Below are positions 44,036 through 51,932 of a stretch of DNA of 57,758 nt, in pieces. The DNA is taken from positions 1 through 57,758 of the forward strand of contig CAYSAJ010000009.1 in assembly GCA_964429005.1 (NCBI GenBank), written 5' to 3'. The notes beneath the pieces are model-generated. The model ran no database searches and was not told the DNA's origin. It was given only the letters and a program-made list of their open reading frames with translations. The DNA comes from JACRBE01 sp964429005 (GTDB lineage: Bacteria > Chlamydiota > Chlamydiia > Chlamydiales > JACRBE01). Each line of letters opens with the position of its first letter. Positions within the stretch are counted from its first letter, which is position 1. Both the position numbers and the translations under genes were made by a program.

Positions 44036-45013
44036 TTAAATTCCTATAATCTTCCAGCATCGATGTATTTTGGGGTCATGGAAATCTAGGGGAAGAGTTT
44101 TATGAGAAATTTCCTCAAACGAAAGCTTCGGAAACAGTGACTCATCGATTTTAAAGCGTCTTGAATTGGTGCTAAAAAAAATCATCCCTGTAGGAGATAA
44201 GAGCTTCTCAGCTTGCTGTAGGAGAAAAATATAATCCTGCTGGATGTCAAAGAGCTGCTCCATTTTCTTTGAGCGGGAAATCGTAGGAGGATCGATGATA
44301 ATAACATCATACTTTTTCCCCTTCTGAACTTCTGCTAGAAGGAATTTCAAACAGTCCTCCCTAACAATTTCGTTCTTTTCTAAAGAAAGCCCATTAAGAA
44401 GGAAATTCTCTCTGCCCCATGCTGTGTAGGTATTGGACATATCAACGCTTTTTGTAAACAAAGAACCCTTCATGGCAGCGTGCACGCTGAAAGAGCATGT
44501 ATAAGAAAAAAGATTGAGAACTTTTTTACCAGTGCAATAGTCTGAAACAATTCTTCGTGTTTCTCTATGATCTAAAAAGAGTCCTGTATCCAAATAATCG
44601 ACAAGGTTGATCCGAAATTTTACTCCATACTCAAGCACTGAAAAAAACTCATGGGCTTCATCTCTTTTTTCATACTGCTCTGTTTTACGTCTTCGGATGC
44701 GATTGCGCCAGTAGATTTGATCTTCTGAAATCGCAAAAATTTGGATGAGGGCATCTTGCACTTCGTTAAAAAGTTCTTCTGTGGGATCAGGCTCATCCCG
44801 ATATTTGGAAAAATACTGCACACAAAAGCGCCCATCGTAGAAATCGATCGCTAGTTGATAGTTTGGAATCTCCCGATCATAGATGCGAAAGCAATTCGTA
44901 TTTGTTCTTTTTGCCCATTTCCGAATATGACGATAACTCTTTCTAATGCGGTTTTTAAAAGGAGAAGATTTATCTTCTCCATCAGCTATTTGAGGAAGCT
45001 CCATTTCAGACAT
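44036..45013 (-). CDS. rlmK: Stand-alone RlmK-type 23S rRNA m7G2069 methyltransferase
   Basis: SAM-dependent methyltransferase of 325 residues that matches the C-terminal half of Escherichia coli RlmKL. The family opening NRIRKSYRHIRKWAKRTNTN is followed by LVDYLDTGLFLDHRETRR, the SAM motif KVLNLFSYTCSFSVHAA and the catalytic IIDPPTISRSK. The RlmL (m2G2445) half is absent here. In some bacteria the two activities are separate genes. The start is ATG at 45013 with AGAGAG upstream, or the ATG at 45004. Confidence 0.9.
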   Translation of the reverse strand: MSEMELPQIADGEDKSSPFKNRIRKSYRHIRKWAKRTNTNCFRIYDREIPNYQLAIDFYDGRFCVQYFSKYRDEPDPTEELFNEVQDALIQIFAISEDQIYWRNRIRRRKTEQYEKRDEAHEFFSVLEYGVKFRINLVDYLDTGLFLDHRETRRIVSDYCTGKKVLNLFSYTCSFSVHAAMKGSLFTKSVDMSNTYTAWGRENFLLNGLSLEKNEIVREDCLKFLLAEVQKGKKYDVIIIDPPTISRSKKMEQLFDIQQDYIFLLQQAEKLLSPTGMIFFSTNSRRFKIDESLFPKLSFEEISHKTLPLDFHDPKIHRCWKIIGI

Positions 45014-45110
45014 ATTAGCTCTCTAAAAAAAGAAAAGGATAAAGGCTGCAAAAGAAAATTGCTCTAAAAAAAATTCCTTTCTATCCTCTTATCTTTTGGG
45101 GGGTTTTGAT

Positions 45111-45794
45111 ATGAAGTTTTTTCGCTATTTTTTTCTTTTTTTGACCCTAGTTGGATCAAATCTGCTCATCGCTGATGAAAACCCTCAAGTGTCTCTGAAG
45201 ATGTACACTCCCGAGGAAGCTCATCTAGTCACTCCAGTCATAGACCTGTGGGTTCAAGACCATTTTAAACATTTTCCTTACCTATATCAGGGAATTCCAA
45301 GCCCTCACACAATTTTTTCTAGGGAAGCTGAGTCTTTTGTTCTTTTTGGCACTATAGGATCTAAATATGTAGGACTCATCGCTGGGTGCTCTTTAAATTC
45401 TGATCTGCTCATCGAAGACTACTTTATTGAAGATATTAGAAAAGACACCCTTGAAAAAGGCTATGACCCTGAAAAAGTGCTTTATGTGAATTTCTTTTTG
45501 ATAGATCCTTCGATGAGAGAAGATATCCAGTTTATTCAATCGATGTATTCTAAAGCGTGCGAAAAAGCTCTAGAGATGGGGAAAACGCATCTTTGTTACA
45601 TGGAAGTGGTGCGTGAAAAAGATCATCCTTTGAGACCCGCCTCTTATACTCCTATAGAGCCATGGGAAGATTTAGATACTTCTTTTGATCCACTAAACAT
45701 CCGGATCAATATATCTTGGCCTACATTACAAATCGATGGTAGTGTCAGAGAAGAGCTAAATACTATGGATTTTTATATTCAAGAGATCAAATAA
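45111..45794 (+). CDS. Exported GNAT-like protein
   Basis: Protein of 227 residues with a signal peptide (MKFFRYFFLFLTLVGSNLLI, then ADEN; cleavage after IA). The mature part resembles a GNAT acetyltransferase: FGTIGSKYVGLIAGC is like the beta-2 to beta-4 region, LYVNFFLIDPSMREDIQFI like the acetyl-CoA loop, and the helix QSMYSKACEKALEMGKTHL follows. The acetyl-CoA P-loop (Q/RxxGxG/A) is not obvious, so activity is doubtful. The ATG at 45111 follows a GGGGGG stretch; a TTG at 45096 is in frame but overlaps this site. Confidence 0.68.
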   Translation: MKFFRYFFLFLTLVGSNLLIADENPQVSLKMYTPEEAHLVTPVIDLWVQDHFKHFPYLYQGIPSPHTIFSREAESFVLFGTIGSKYVGLIAGCSLNSDLLIEDYFIEDIRKDTLEKGYDPEKVLYVNFFLIDPSMREDIQFIQSMYSKACEKALEMGKTHLCYMEVVREKDHPLRPASYTPIEPWEDLDTSFDPLNIRINISWPTLQIDGSVREELNTMDFYIQEIK

Positions 45795-45800
45795 CGTTTG

Positions 45801-46784
45801 TTAGATAAAAATATTCACAGAAATAACGCCACTGATAAATCGGCTGGCGTTTTGCCCTGCGAAAGTGAACCAAACACCGCCAATGATCCCCACATTTTTA
45901 CTGAAGTTGTATTCAATAGCAGGAGCAAGGCTTAGCTGATCGCTTGTTGGTCTTGTCACACTTGCCTTCTCACCATTTAATGTTCCAGGATTTCCAGAGA
46001 AGCGATCGTGTTTGCGATGATTGTAGAAAAGATCACACGCTAAAGCCCAATTTTGGGTAAGGTTATATTGAATTGATCCATCCACCCAGAAGATATTCCC
46101 ATGGTAGGCTGTGCCATCCGTGCCATATCCTCCTCCATAAGTGTTGAAACCTTTCACATGAACAGGAGTGCCTACTTGATAATTGAGACCAAGGCGTCCT
46201 TCAATAAAGTGATTTGCTCCTAGATCCCAAAGTTTAGCAAAAGTAAGCCCTACTCCGGGAAGCCAAGATCCTGTCCCCATAGCATCGGTACGTAATTTAT
46301 CTGGATTGAACTTTTGATATTTTCCTGTAGGTATATTTGCTCTTAGTGAAAGTTTGATCGCAGGCCAGGGATCTGTAATTTTTGCAGGGAGAAGCTGAAC
46401 ACCGAACCCAAAGGGAATATCTCCTACGTTAATAGTATGCTGTCCTTGGGTTTCCTGATAAAACGCTTTGGGGCTTATAGTAAAATCAAGGCGCGATAGA
46501 ATACCGAATTTGGTTTGTACTTCTAAACTGACTGAATTAAAGTGAGATGTCGAAGAGGTGTGCCAATGTTGATCATATTGCCCTGTATCCACCGTGTAGT
46601 AGAGATAGGGCTGAACGTTATAATGACCTGGGGGTGTCGTATAACCTGAAGGAGCAAGGAGAGGCCCTGTAAACCAAGGTGCGACTGGAATATATGTTTG
46701 ATGGACTGCTACATCCGCAGCTTTCAGAAGAAGCGGGTTTAGAATCATCAAACATACAACGACAAAACGAATAACTTTAATCAC
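45801..46784 (-). CDS. Predicted outer-membrane beta-barrel protein
   Basis: Protein of 327 residues with a signal peptide (about 1-23, MIKVIRFVVVCLMILNPLLL, KAAD). The rest alternates short amphipathic strands rich in Tyr, Gly, Asn and Phe (for example NVQPYLYYTVDTGQYDQH, WVDGSIQYNLTQNWALACD), typical of an outer-membrane barrel. The last strand ends in VISVNIFI rather than Phe or Trp. The start is GTG overlapping the carbonic anhydrase stop by one base (TAGTG). The pairing with an exported carbonic anhydrase suggests a common task in the envelope. Confidence 0.78.
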   Translation of the reverse strand: MIKVIRFVVVCLMILNPLLLKAADVAVHQTYIPVAPWFTGPLLAPSGYTTPPGHYNVQPYLYYTVDTGQYDQHWHTSSTSHFNSVSLEVQTKFGILSRLDFTISPKAFYQETQGQHTINVGDIPFGFGVQLLPAKITDPWPAIKLSLRANIPTGKYQKFNPDKLRTDAMGTGSWLPGVGLTFAKLWDLGANHFIEGRLGLNYQVGTPVHVKGFNTYGGGYGTDGTAYHGNIFWVDGSIQYNLTQNWALACDLFYNHRKHDRFSGNPGTLNGEKASVTRPTSDQLSLAPAIEYNFSKNVGIIGGVWFTFAGQNASRFISGVISVNIFI

Positions 46785-47428
46785 TATAACAGCTCAACTT
46801 GTCCTGATTGGAGATAGTAATAACCTGCTTCGATTTTAAGCTGATTTTGCTCGATGAGTTTTTTTAAAGCAGGATGTTTTCTTAGGTAGTCCCTCATATT
46901 GATCGCATTTGCTCTGATAGAAGAGGCAAGCTTTTCCTCTCCTGACATGTTCCCTGTTTTTACGATCGAAGGTGAGATGATTTTGGCAATAGAGTGAATA
47001 TCTTTCGTCTGGCCATGCATGACGGCATCGACAGCTCCGCAGCTTTCATGACCAAGAACGAGAATCACTGAAGACTTTAAATAAAGAACCGCGTAGTCGA
47101 TACTTTCTGCTTCAATGTTTCCAATCACATTTCCAGCAACGCGCACTATGAACAGATCCCCTACTCCCTGGTCAAAAATGATTTCAGGAGAAACTCTAGA
47201 ATCAGAGCAACCCACTATCGTCGCAAACGGAGACTGACTAAAGACAAGAGCCTCTCTTCTTTCAGAAGTTCTGTCGGGATGCTCGAGCTTATCTTGCATG
47301 AACCGTGAATTCCCTTCGATGAGACGCTTTAGAGCCGCATCGGGCGAGATCTTCGATTGTTCAGCTCCCTCGATTCCAATATTTTGGAAGAGAAGAACAC
47401 AGACTAAAATCGAGAACATTTTTTTCAT
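46784..47428 (-). CDS. Beta-class carbonic anhydrase with signal peptide
   Basis: Zinc enzyme of 214 residues that interconverts CO2 and bicarbonate. Zinc ligands are C74, H127 and C130 with the D76-R78 dyad (GCSDSR) and VLGHESCGAV. A signal peptide (MKKMFSILVCVLLFQNIGI, cleavage near EGA) predicts export to the periplasm. Periplasmic beta-class enzymes are known but less common than cytoplasmic ones. It is translationally coupled to the beta-barrel protein gene. Confidence 0.92.
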   Translation of the reverse strand: MKKMFSILVCVLLFQNIGIEGAEQSKISPDAALKRLIEGNSRFMQDKLEHPDRTSERREALVFSQSPFATIVGCSDSRVSPEIIFDQGVGDLFIVRVAGNVIGNIEAESIDYAVLYLKSSVILVLGHESCGAVDAVMHGQTKDIHSIAKIISPSIVKTGNMSGEEKLASSIRANAINMRDYLRKHPALKKLIEQNQLKIEAGYYYLQSGQVELL

Positions 47429-47521
47429 AGAGATCCCTAATATAGATTATTTCTTGCCATACCAAATTCCTTTAAATCTGGATAGAGTTTATATTAGAAA
47501 TTCAAAGAGATTTTTATTCGT

Positions 47522-48043
47522 ATGGAAACAAGATTCACAACTCTTCAAAAAAAAGAGATCCCTCTTCTTGTTGAAACATTTCAAGCTCCATGGATACAAA
47601 AAGAGGATCTTGAGAAAAAATGGATTCGCTACTTTGAAGAACAAAACTCTGGAAAGAGACTTGTGATCCTTATATGGGGTGAAAAGAGTATCATCGGCTA
47701 TGGAAGCCTCCTTCTTTTGTCTGAGTATCCTCCTTTTCTAGAACAAGACATCCCAGAAATTCACGATGTCTGGGTATCTAAAACTCACAGGGGATTAGGA
47801 CTTGGTAAAAAACTTCTTCTTCAACTTGAAAATTTAGCTTTAGAAAAAGGTTATAGAATAGTGGGACTACTTGTTGGGCTCTACGAAGACTATGGCCCTG
47901 CACAAAAACTCTATTTTCGTTTAGGGTATGAGCCTGATGGCAGAGGAATTTGCTATAAGTATGAGAGTGTAGAACCGGGTCAAAGTTACCCTGTAGATGA
48001 TGACCTTCTTTTAGCTCTAACTAAGTCCCTTATAATTCAATAG
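47522..48043 (+). CDS. GNAT-family N-acetyltransferase
   Basis: Protein of 173 residues with a single GNAT domain. The acetyl-CoA site is THRGLGLGKKLL (near residue 95), followed by the helix LQLENLALEKGYRIVGLLVG and the family's YFRLGYEPDGR motif. Substrate unknown. The start is ATG. It is divergent from the carbonic anhydrase gene and lies 24 bases before the disrupted GNAT gene. Confidence 0.88.
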   Translation: METRFTTLQKKEIPLLVETFQAPWIQKEDLEKKWIRYFEEQNSGKRLVILIWGEKSIIGYGSLLLLSEYPPFLEQDIPEIHDVWVSKTHRGLGLGKKLLLQLENLALEKGYRIVGLLVGLYEDYGPAQKLYFRLGYEPDGRGICYKYESVEPGQSYPVDDDLLLALTKSLIIQ

Positions 48044-48067
48044 AGTCTTCACATTTTAGGATTTATT

Positions 48068-48745
48068 ATGGGTGTTTCCTCCGTTCACAACTATTTTGGC
48101 AGTCAGAGTCTAGTCCAGTATTTCCGTAGACCTGAAGGTTCTTTGCAAGTCCATATTACCACACCAGGCCTTGAGATTCGTTCTATTAAAGAAGAAGATC
48201 TCCCTGACTACACAACTCTTCTAGGCGATGCAGAAGTGATGGCGAAAAATGGTGATGGGTCGACATTTAATCCTAGCGAAACCAAAGCTGCCGTCTAAGG
48301 TTGGCTCAAGAGATGGAAAGAAGGAAGTCCCTTTAGCGGGTTTTCAGTATTCAAAGCCGATACGGTGGAATTCTGTGGTTTTGTTAGTGTTGAGCAATAT
48401 GAAGGTGAACTGTATCACACGATTTCCTACATATTTAAAAAAGCGATCTGGGGCAAAGGTATCGGATCTAGATCTGTGTTCACCATCGTTCGGGATTTTA
48501 TTCCTACAGCTGTAGAAGAAAAAATTCCTTTTGCAGGGATCAAAGCCACATGCCGATTTGACAATACAGCATCCTCTAAAATTTTAGCAAAGACAGGGAT
48601 GACCCATAAAGGGATGATTTTTGCAGATGGCGCTGAAAGACACTCTTATGAACTTTCTTTCAAAGATATTGAAAGGCTTAATGCACTACCTCCTACTGAG
48701 GAGGAATCCAGTTTTCTTGAAGAAGAGGGAGCGATGCTTGCATAA
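48068..48745 (+). pseudogene. GNAT acetyltransferase gene broken by an in-frame TAA
   Basis: A single open frame of 225 codons is interrupted only at codon 77 (TAA, 48296-48298). Up to it the protein reads through ITTPGLEIRSIKEEDLPDYT and ends FNPSETKAAV. In the same frame after the stop it continues GWLKRWKEGSPFSGFSVFKA, then the GNAT core FCGFVSVEQYEG, KAIWGKGIGSRS and RFDNTASSKILAKTGM, matching RimJ/RimL-type acetyltransferases. No base is gained or lost. A single substitution, a sequencing error or true readthrough could explain it. The tail overlaps the end of dusC by 53 bases. Confidence 0.8.
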
Positions 48746-49676
48746 ATTCCTCCAGATTTTGAGGAGTGGAGCTGAGGATGCTTTGTCGCTTTTCTAAAAG
48801 CTGGGGGTTTCCTTTAAAGAGAAATCCCATCATCTGTTTCATTTTATTGATTTTGGTCCGCATAGGAGTGTCAGGATGGATTTCTCTTTGGTATACTTGA
48901 AGGTAATTTTCTAAGTCCTTCCAAGTTGCGCTACAGCATTTGTCTTCAAAATGGGATTTGATCTCGTGAAAGATAAAAGGATTGATCACACTACCTCTGC
49001 CGATCATGAGGGCATCGCACCCTGTTTGCTTTAGCATTCTCAGAGCGTCATTTACAGTTAATATGTCGCCATTTCCGACGACTGGGATTTTGAGGAGTGA
49101 TTTAGCTTCAGCGATAAGTTCCCATTTTGCAGGAGGTCCGTAGCCATCGACTTTAGTCCTAGGGTGAAGTGTTAAAAACGAAATCCCACTTTCCTGTGCA
49201 GCTAAAAGGTTTTCTTTAAAAAGAGAAGTGTCTTCATAACCCGATCTCATTTTCACAGTTACGGGGACTTTCACCGCTTTGACTATAGATTTGGCATTTT
49301 CGTAGAGGAAGTTTGGGTCTTTGAGAAGGCTTGAACCCGCTCCTCTCCCTGTAACAGTATTAGAGGGACAGCCACAATTTAAATCAATACGAGGAGCCCC
49401 CCTACTTTCTATTTCGATCGCCATCGCAGCCATAAGCTCTGGATCTGATCCCATGATTTGTGCAGCAAGAGGAATCGGAGCTGTTTCCTCCGATTGATAT
49501 TCTTTTGCGAGGCTTTTTACATGAGCATTGGCGGGAACTCTTAAAAACTCAGTTACTGCTTCATCAAATCCACCAACAGAGGCCATTGCTTTTCGGAAAC
49601 AACGATCCCCCACTCCTTCCATAGGAGCTAAAATAAGGTAAGGACAGCCGCTCGGGTCTTTGGGCAAAAGATTCAT
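48693..49676 (-). CDS. dusC: tRNA-dihydrouridine synthase, DusC type
   Basis: FMN enzyme of 327 residues reducing uridine in tRNA. The front motif is LILAPMEGVGDRCFRKAM; the catalytic cysteine is C103 in DLNCGCPSNTVTGRGAGSSL. The substrate-binding blocks LTLHPRTKVDGY and DALMIGRGSVINP follow. DLNCGCPS with a Gly-rich loop fits DusC better than DusA or DusB. The ATG is at 49676. Its 3' end overlaps that of the disrupted GNAT gene. Confidence 0.92.
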   Translation of the reverse strand: MNLLPKDPSGCPYLILAPMEGVGDRCFRKAMASVGGFDEAVTEFLRVPANAHVKSLAKEYQSEETAPIPLAAQIMGSDPELMAAMAIEIESRGAPRIDLNCGCPSNTVTGRGAGSSLLKDPNFLYENAKSIVKAVKVPVTVKMRSGYEDTSLFKENLLAAQESGISFLTLHPRTKVDGYGPPAKWELIAEAKSLLKIPVVGNGDILTVNDALRMLKQTGCDALMIGRGSVINPFIFHEIKSHFEDKCCSATWKDLENYLQVYQREIHPDTPMRTKINKMKQMMGFLFKGNPQLLEKRQSILSSTPQNLEEFMQASLPLLQENWIPPQ

Positions 49677-49738
49677 GATGAAAATACTAAAGTTCTTTAA
49701 GCCAGGTATTTTACCAAAAAAAGACCTAATTTAGAGAG

Positions 49739-50605
49739 TTATTTCTTTGCTAGACAAAGCCAATGGAACCCTGGAGAGAAATAAGAGTCTTCCCTCTTTA
49801 GAAATAAAATAAGTTCTTGATACGCTTCTTTGATATTTACTGGAAGTTGCCAAACTTTTTTTAGAAGAACTAAAAATAAAAGAATTTGGTGAAAATAGAT
49901 TTCCTTATCCTTGTCAGAGCGATAGATAGCCCTGCTGGCATAAGTCCACTGATCATTTTCATCAACGGACGAAGCGACCACTTTATAGAGATTTTTGAGG
50001 GGGCCTTGATCTGCCGTAAGATCTTGCAGGATACGAAGTGTGATCTTTCTATCTCCTTGGCCCTTCTTTGCTTTGAACAAATTCAGCTCTTTCACTCCTT
50101 TTTTCATAGTTTCTAAGGGGGGATAGCAAAGGCGGTGAGTATCACTCGCGTCGATGATAAAAATTCTTCCCTGAGGCTTTAGATAATGGTAAGCATGCTT
50201 TAGAGCCTCATATGGATGCTCTAGGTGTTGTAAGACCAAACGAAAAATTACCACATCAAATTTTCCGATCAGCTGCTCATTTCTTTCCTCAGCATTTCCT
50301 TGAGTGAAGAAAAGGGAGGGGTACCTCTCCTCAGATAAGTTTACAAAATGAGGATCAAAATCCATTCCGGTACATTTACTTCCAGGAAGGGCTTGTGACA
50401 CTTCGTAGAGATAGCGTCCATTTCCTGATCCAATTTCTAAGACAGATAGATCTTGTAATTGATGAAGANNNNNNNNNNTAAAGTTTTTTTCTTCTTCAAA
50501 ATTGAGATCAATTTGAAAATCAAGGAGGTAATCCCACACTTTTTGAGTGCTAAGGTTATGTATGAGTGTCAATGCCTCATGAGTGGGCATCTGATGAAGT
50601 TTCAT
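49739..50605 (-). CDS. Class I SAM-dependent methyltransferase
   Basis: Protein of about 288 residues. SAM motif I is LEIGSGNGRYLYEV, motif II GMDFDPHFVNL, and motif IV VIFRLVLQHLEHPYEAL, as in UbiE/Coq5-like small-molecule or protein methyltransferases. Substrate unknown. The ATG at 50605 overlaps the preceding ugpB gene by 29 bases; a later ATG at 50590 is possible, and a TTG at 50629 is less likely. A ten-N gap lies in the N-terminal quarter, so that part is uncertain. Confidence 0.82.
   Translation of the reverse strand: MKLHQMPTHEALTLIHNLSTQKVWDYLLDFQIDLNFEEEKNFXXXXLHQLQDLSVLEIGSGNGRYLYEVSQALPGSKCTGMDFDPHFVNLSEERYPSLFFTQGNAEERNEQLIGKFDVVIFRLVLQHLEHPYEALKHAYHYLKPQGRIFIIDASDTHRLCYPPLETMKKGVKELNLFKAKKGQGDRKITLRILQDLTADQGPLKNLYKVVASSVDENDQWTYASRAIYRSDKDKEIYFHQILLFLVLLKKVWQLPVNIKEAYQELILFLKREDSYFSPGFHWLCLAKK
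50469..50478. other. Assembly gap (10 N)
   Basis: Ten unknown bases inside the methyltransferase gene. The frame stays open across it when counted as ten bases. Confidence 0.95.
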
Positions 50606-51911
50606 ATGATTTCGTGTGCTGATTTTCAAATTCCTCTAAGATGTCATTTCCCTCGATAACAGCCCTATCAAAAGCTTGTTTTGGGTCCATCTCCCCTTTC
50701 AAAGCTCTTTCCATGTAATCGATAATTTTTTCACGGATAAGAGTATAATTCCCTAAACGGATTCCTTTCGTATTCTCTGTGATTTTATCGTTCATGACCT
50801 CCAAGATAGCAACTTCAGCCGCGGGATTTTTGTCATAAAAACCTTTCTTTTTTGTGAGGTAATAAGCGGCTTCGGTGATGGGTAGATAGCCAGTTTGTTG
50901 ATGCCAATATGCCTGAACCTCGGGCAGTGATAGATAAGCTAAAAAGTGGGCTATCCCTCTATATGTTTCCTCATCAAAACCTTTCATGACCCAAAAGGAA
51001 GATCCTCCGATTGTAAGCCGATGAGGAGAGCCTGCGATGTCCAGCCAATAGGGAATAGATCCAACGCCTATGGGGAAGGAGGTTTTTTTGCTGAGCATGC
51101 TAGAGCGATTGGCACCTTGCAGCAAGATAGCGCTTTTGCCTTCTATAAATAATTTTTCGGGCTGTTCTACAAAGCGTCCTGTGTATGCATAAACACCTGA
51201 TTTTTGCCACTCTACAAGTTTTTCTAAATGACGAATTTGATATGGGCCATTGAAGATGAGTCTCGCATTCAAGCCAGCGATCCCATTTTGATGAGTAGCA
51301 AAAGGAAGGTTATGCCATGCGCAGATATACTCTAAGTGATAAGCAGCGGGCCATGCGCTAACAAACCCGTTGTATCCTGCATTGACAAGCTGAAGGCTCA
51401 TTTTTTCAATCTCTTCCCAAGTTTTAGGGGGGCATTCAGGATCAAGGCCTGCCTCTTTGAAAGCTTCCTTATTGTAATACAAAACACCTGTGGATGCGTT
51501 CCAGGGCAGCGAATACATTTTTTTATCAGGAGTAGAATAGAAATCTCTCACTGCATCAATATAGACATCGGCATCAAATTTCTTATAGTAGCGATGCATA
51601 AGTTCATCAACAGGATAAAATATCTCTTCTTTGAGCATCATACTTTGAGTAGCGACTTCATACACCTGAAGGATATGAGGTGGATTCCCCTCTTCAGCTG
51701 CCTCAACGCCTTTATTGTAAACTTCTGTGTAGTTGCCTTTGTTTTCAAGACGAATTTTATAGCTGCCAGATTGATAATTGAAGTCTTCGACTATTTCGGC
51801 AAATTTGTCGTAGAGAAATCCCTCAAACGCGTGCCATATAACGATCTCTTTAGCAGAAAGATTTAGTGAAAAAAATAGAGCAAAAATAGAGTAGATTAAA
51901 ACACGTGCCAT
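50577..51911 (-). CDS. Glycerol-3-phosphate-type extracellular solute-binding protein (UgpB-like)
   Basis: Family 1 solute-binding protein of 444 residues with a signal peptide (about 1-20, ending LSA). It aligns along its length with Escherichia coli UgpB: IVIWHAFEGFLYDKFAEIV, then HILQVYEVATQSMM, LYYNKEAFKEAGLDPE, FLAYLSLPEVQAYWHQQTGY and KGIRLGNYTLIREKI. UgpB delivers glycerol-3-phosphate or glycerophosphodiesters to the UgpAEC transporter. No transporter subunits lie nearby, so it is an orphan here. The ATG is preceded by AAAGGA. It fits the glpF/K/D genes 9-16 kb away. Confidence 0.9.
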   Translation of the reverse strand: MARVLIYSIFALFFSLNLSAKEIVIWHAFEGFLYDKFAEIVEDFNYQSGSYKIRLENKGNYTEVYNKGVEAAEEGNPPHILQVYEVATQSMMLKEEIFYPVDELMHRYYKKFDADVYIDAVRDFYSTPDKKMYSLPWNASTGVLYYNKEAFKEAGLDPECPPKTWEEIEKMSLQLVNAGYNGFVSAWPAAYHLEYICAWHNLPFATHQNGIAGLNARLIFNGPYQIRHLEKLVEWQKSGVYAYTGRFVEQPEKLFIEGKSAILLQGANRSSMLSKKTSFPIGVGSIPYWLDIAGSPHRLTIGGSSFWVMKGFDEETYRGIAHFLAYLSLPEVQAYWHQQTGYLPITEAAYYLTKKKGFYDKNPAAEVAILEVMNDKITENTKGIRLGNYTLIREKIIDYMERALKGEMDPKQAFDRAVIEGNDILEEFENQHTKSYETSSDAHS

Positions 51912-51932
51912 CGGAAATCCTTTCTTTAAAGT

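Noticed and set aside
47298..47666. A 122-codon open frame on the plus strand
   Set aside because: It overlaps the carbonic anhydrase start and the GNAT gene in another frame, and the translation has low-complexity Lys/Phe sequence without a domain.
48068..48298. Separate 76-residue protein at the front of the GNAT gene
   Set aside because: The frame continues past the TAA with GNAT sequence, so the piece is the front of one interrupted gene and not an independent small protein.
51336..51866. A 176-codon open frame on the plus strand
   Set aside because: It lies wholly inside the minus-strand ugpB-like gene, has no recognisable domain and no ribosome site; it is a shadow frame.
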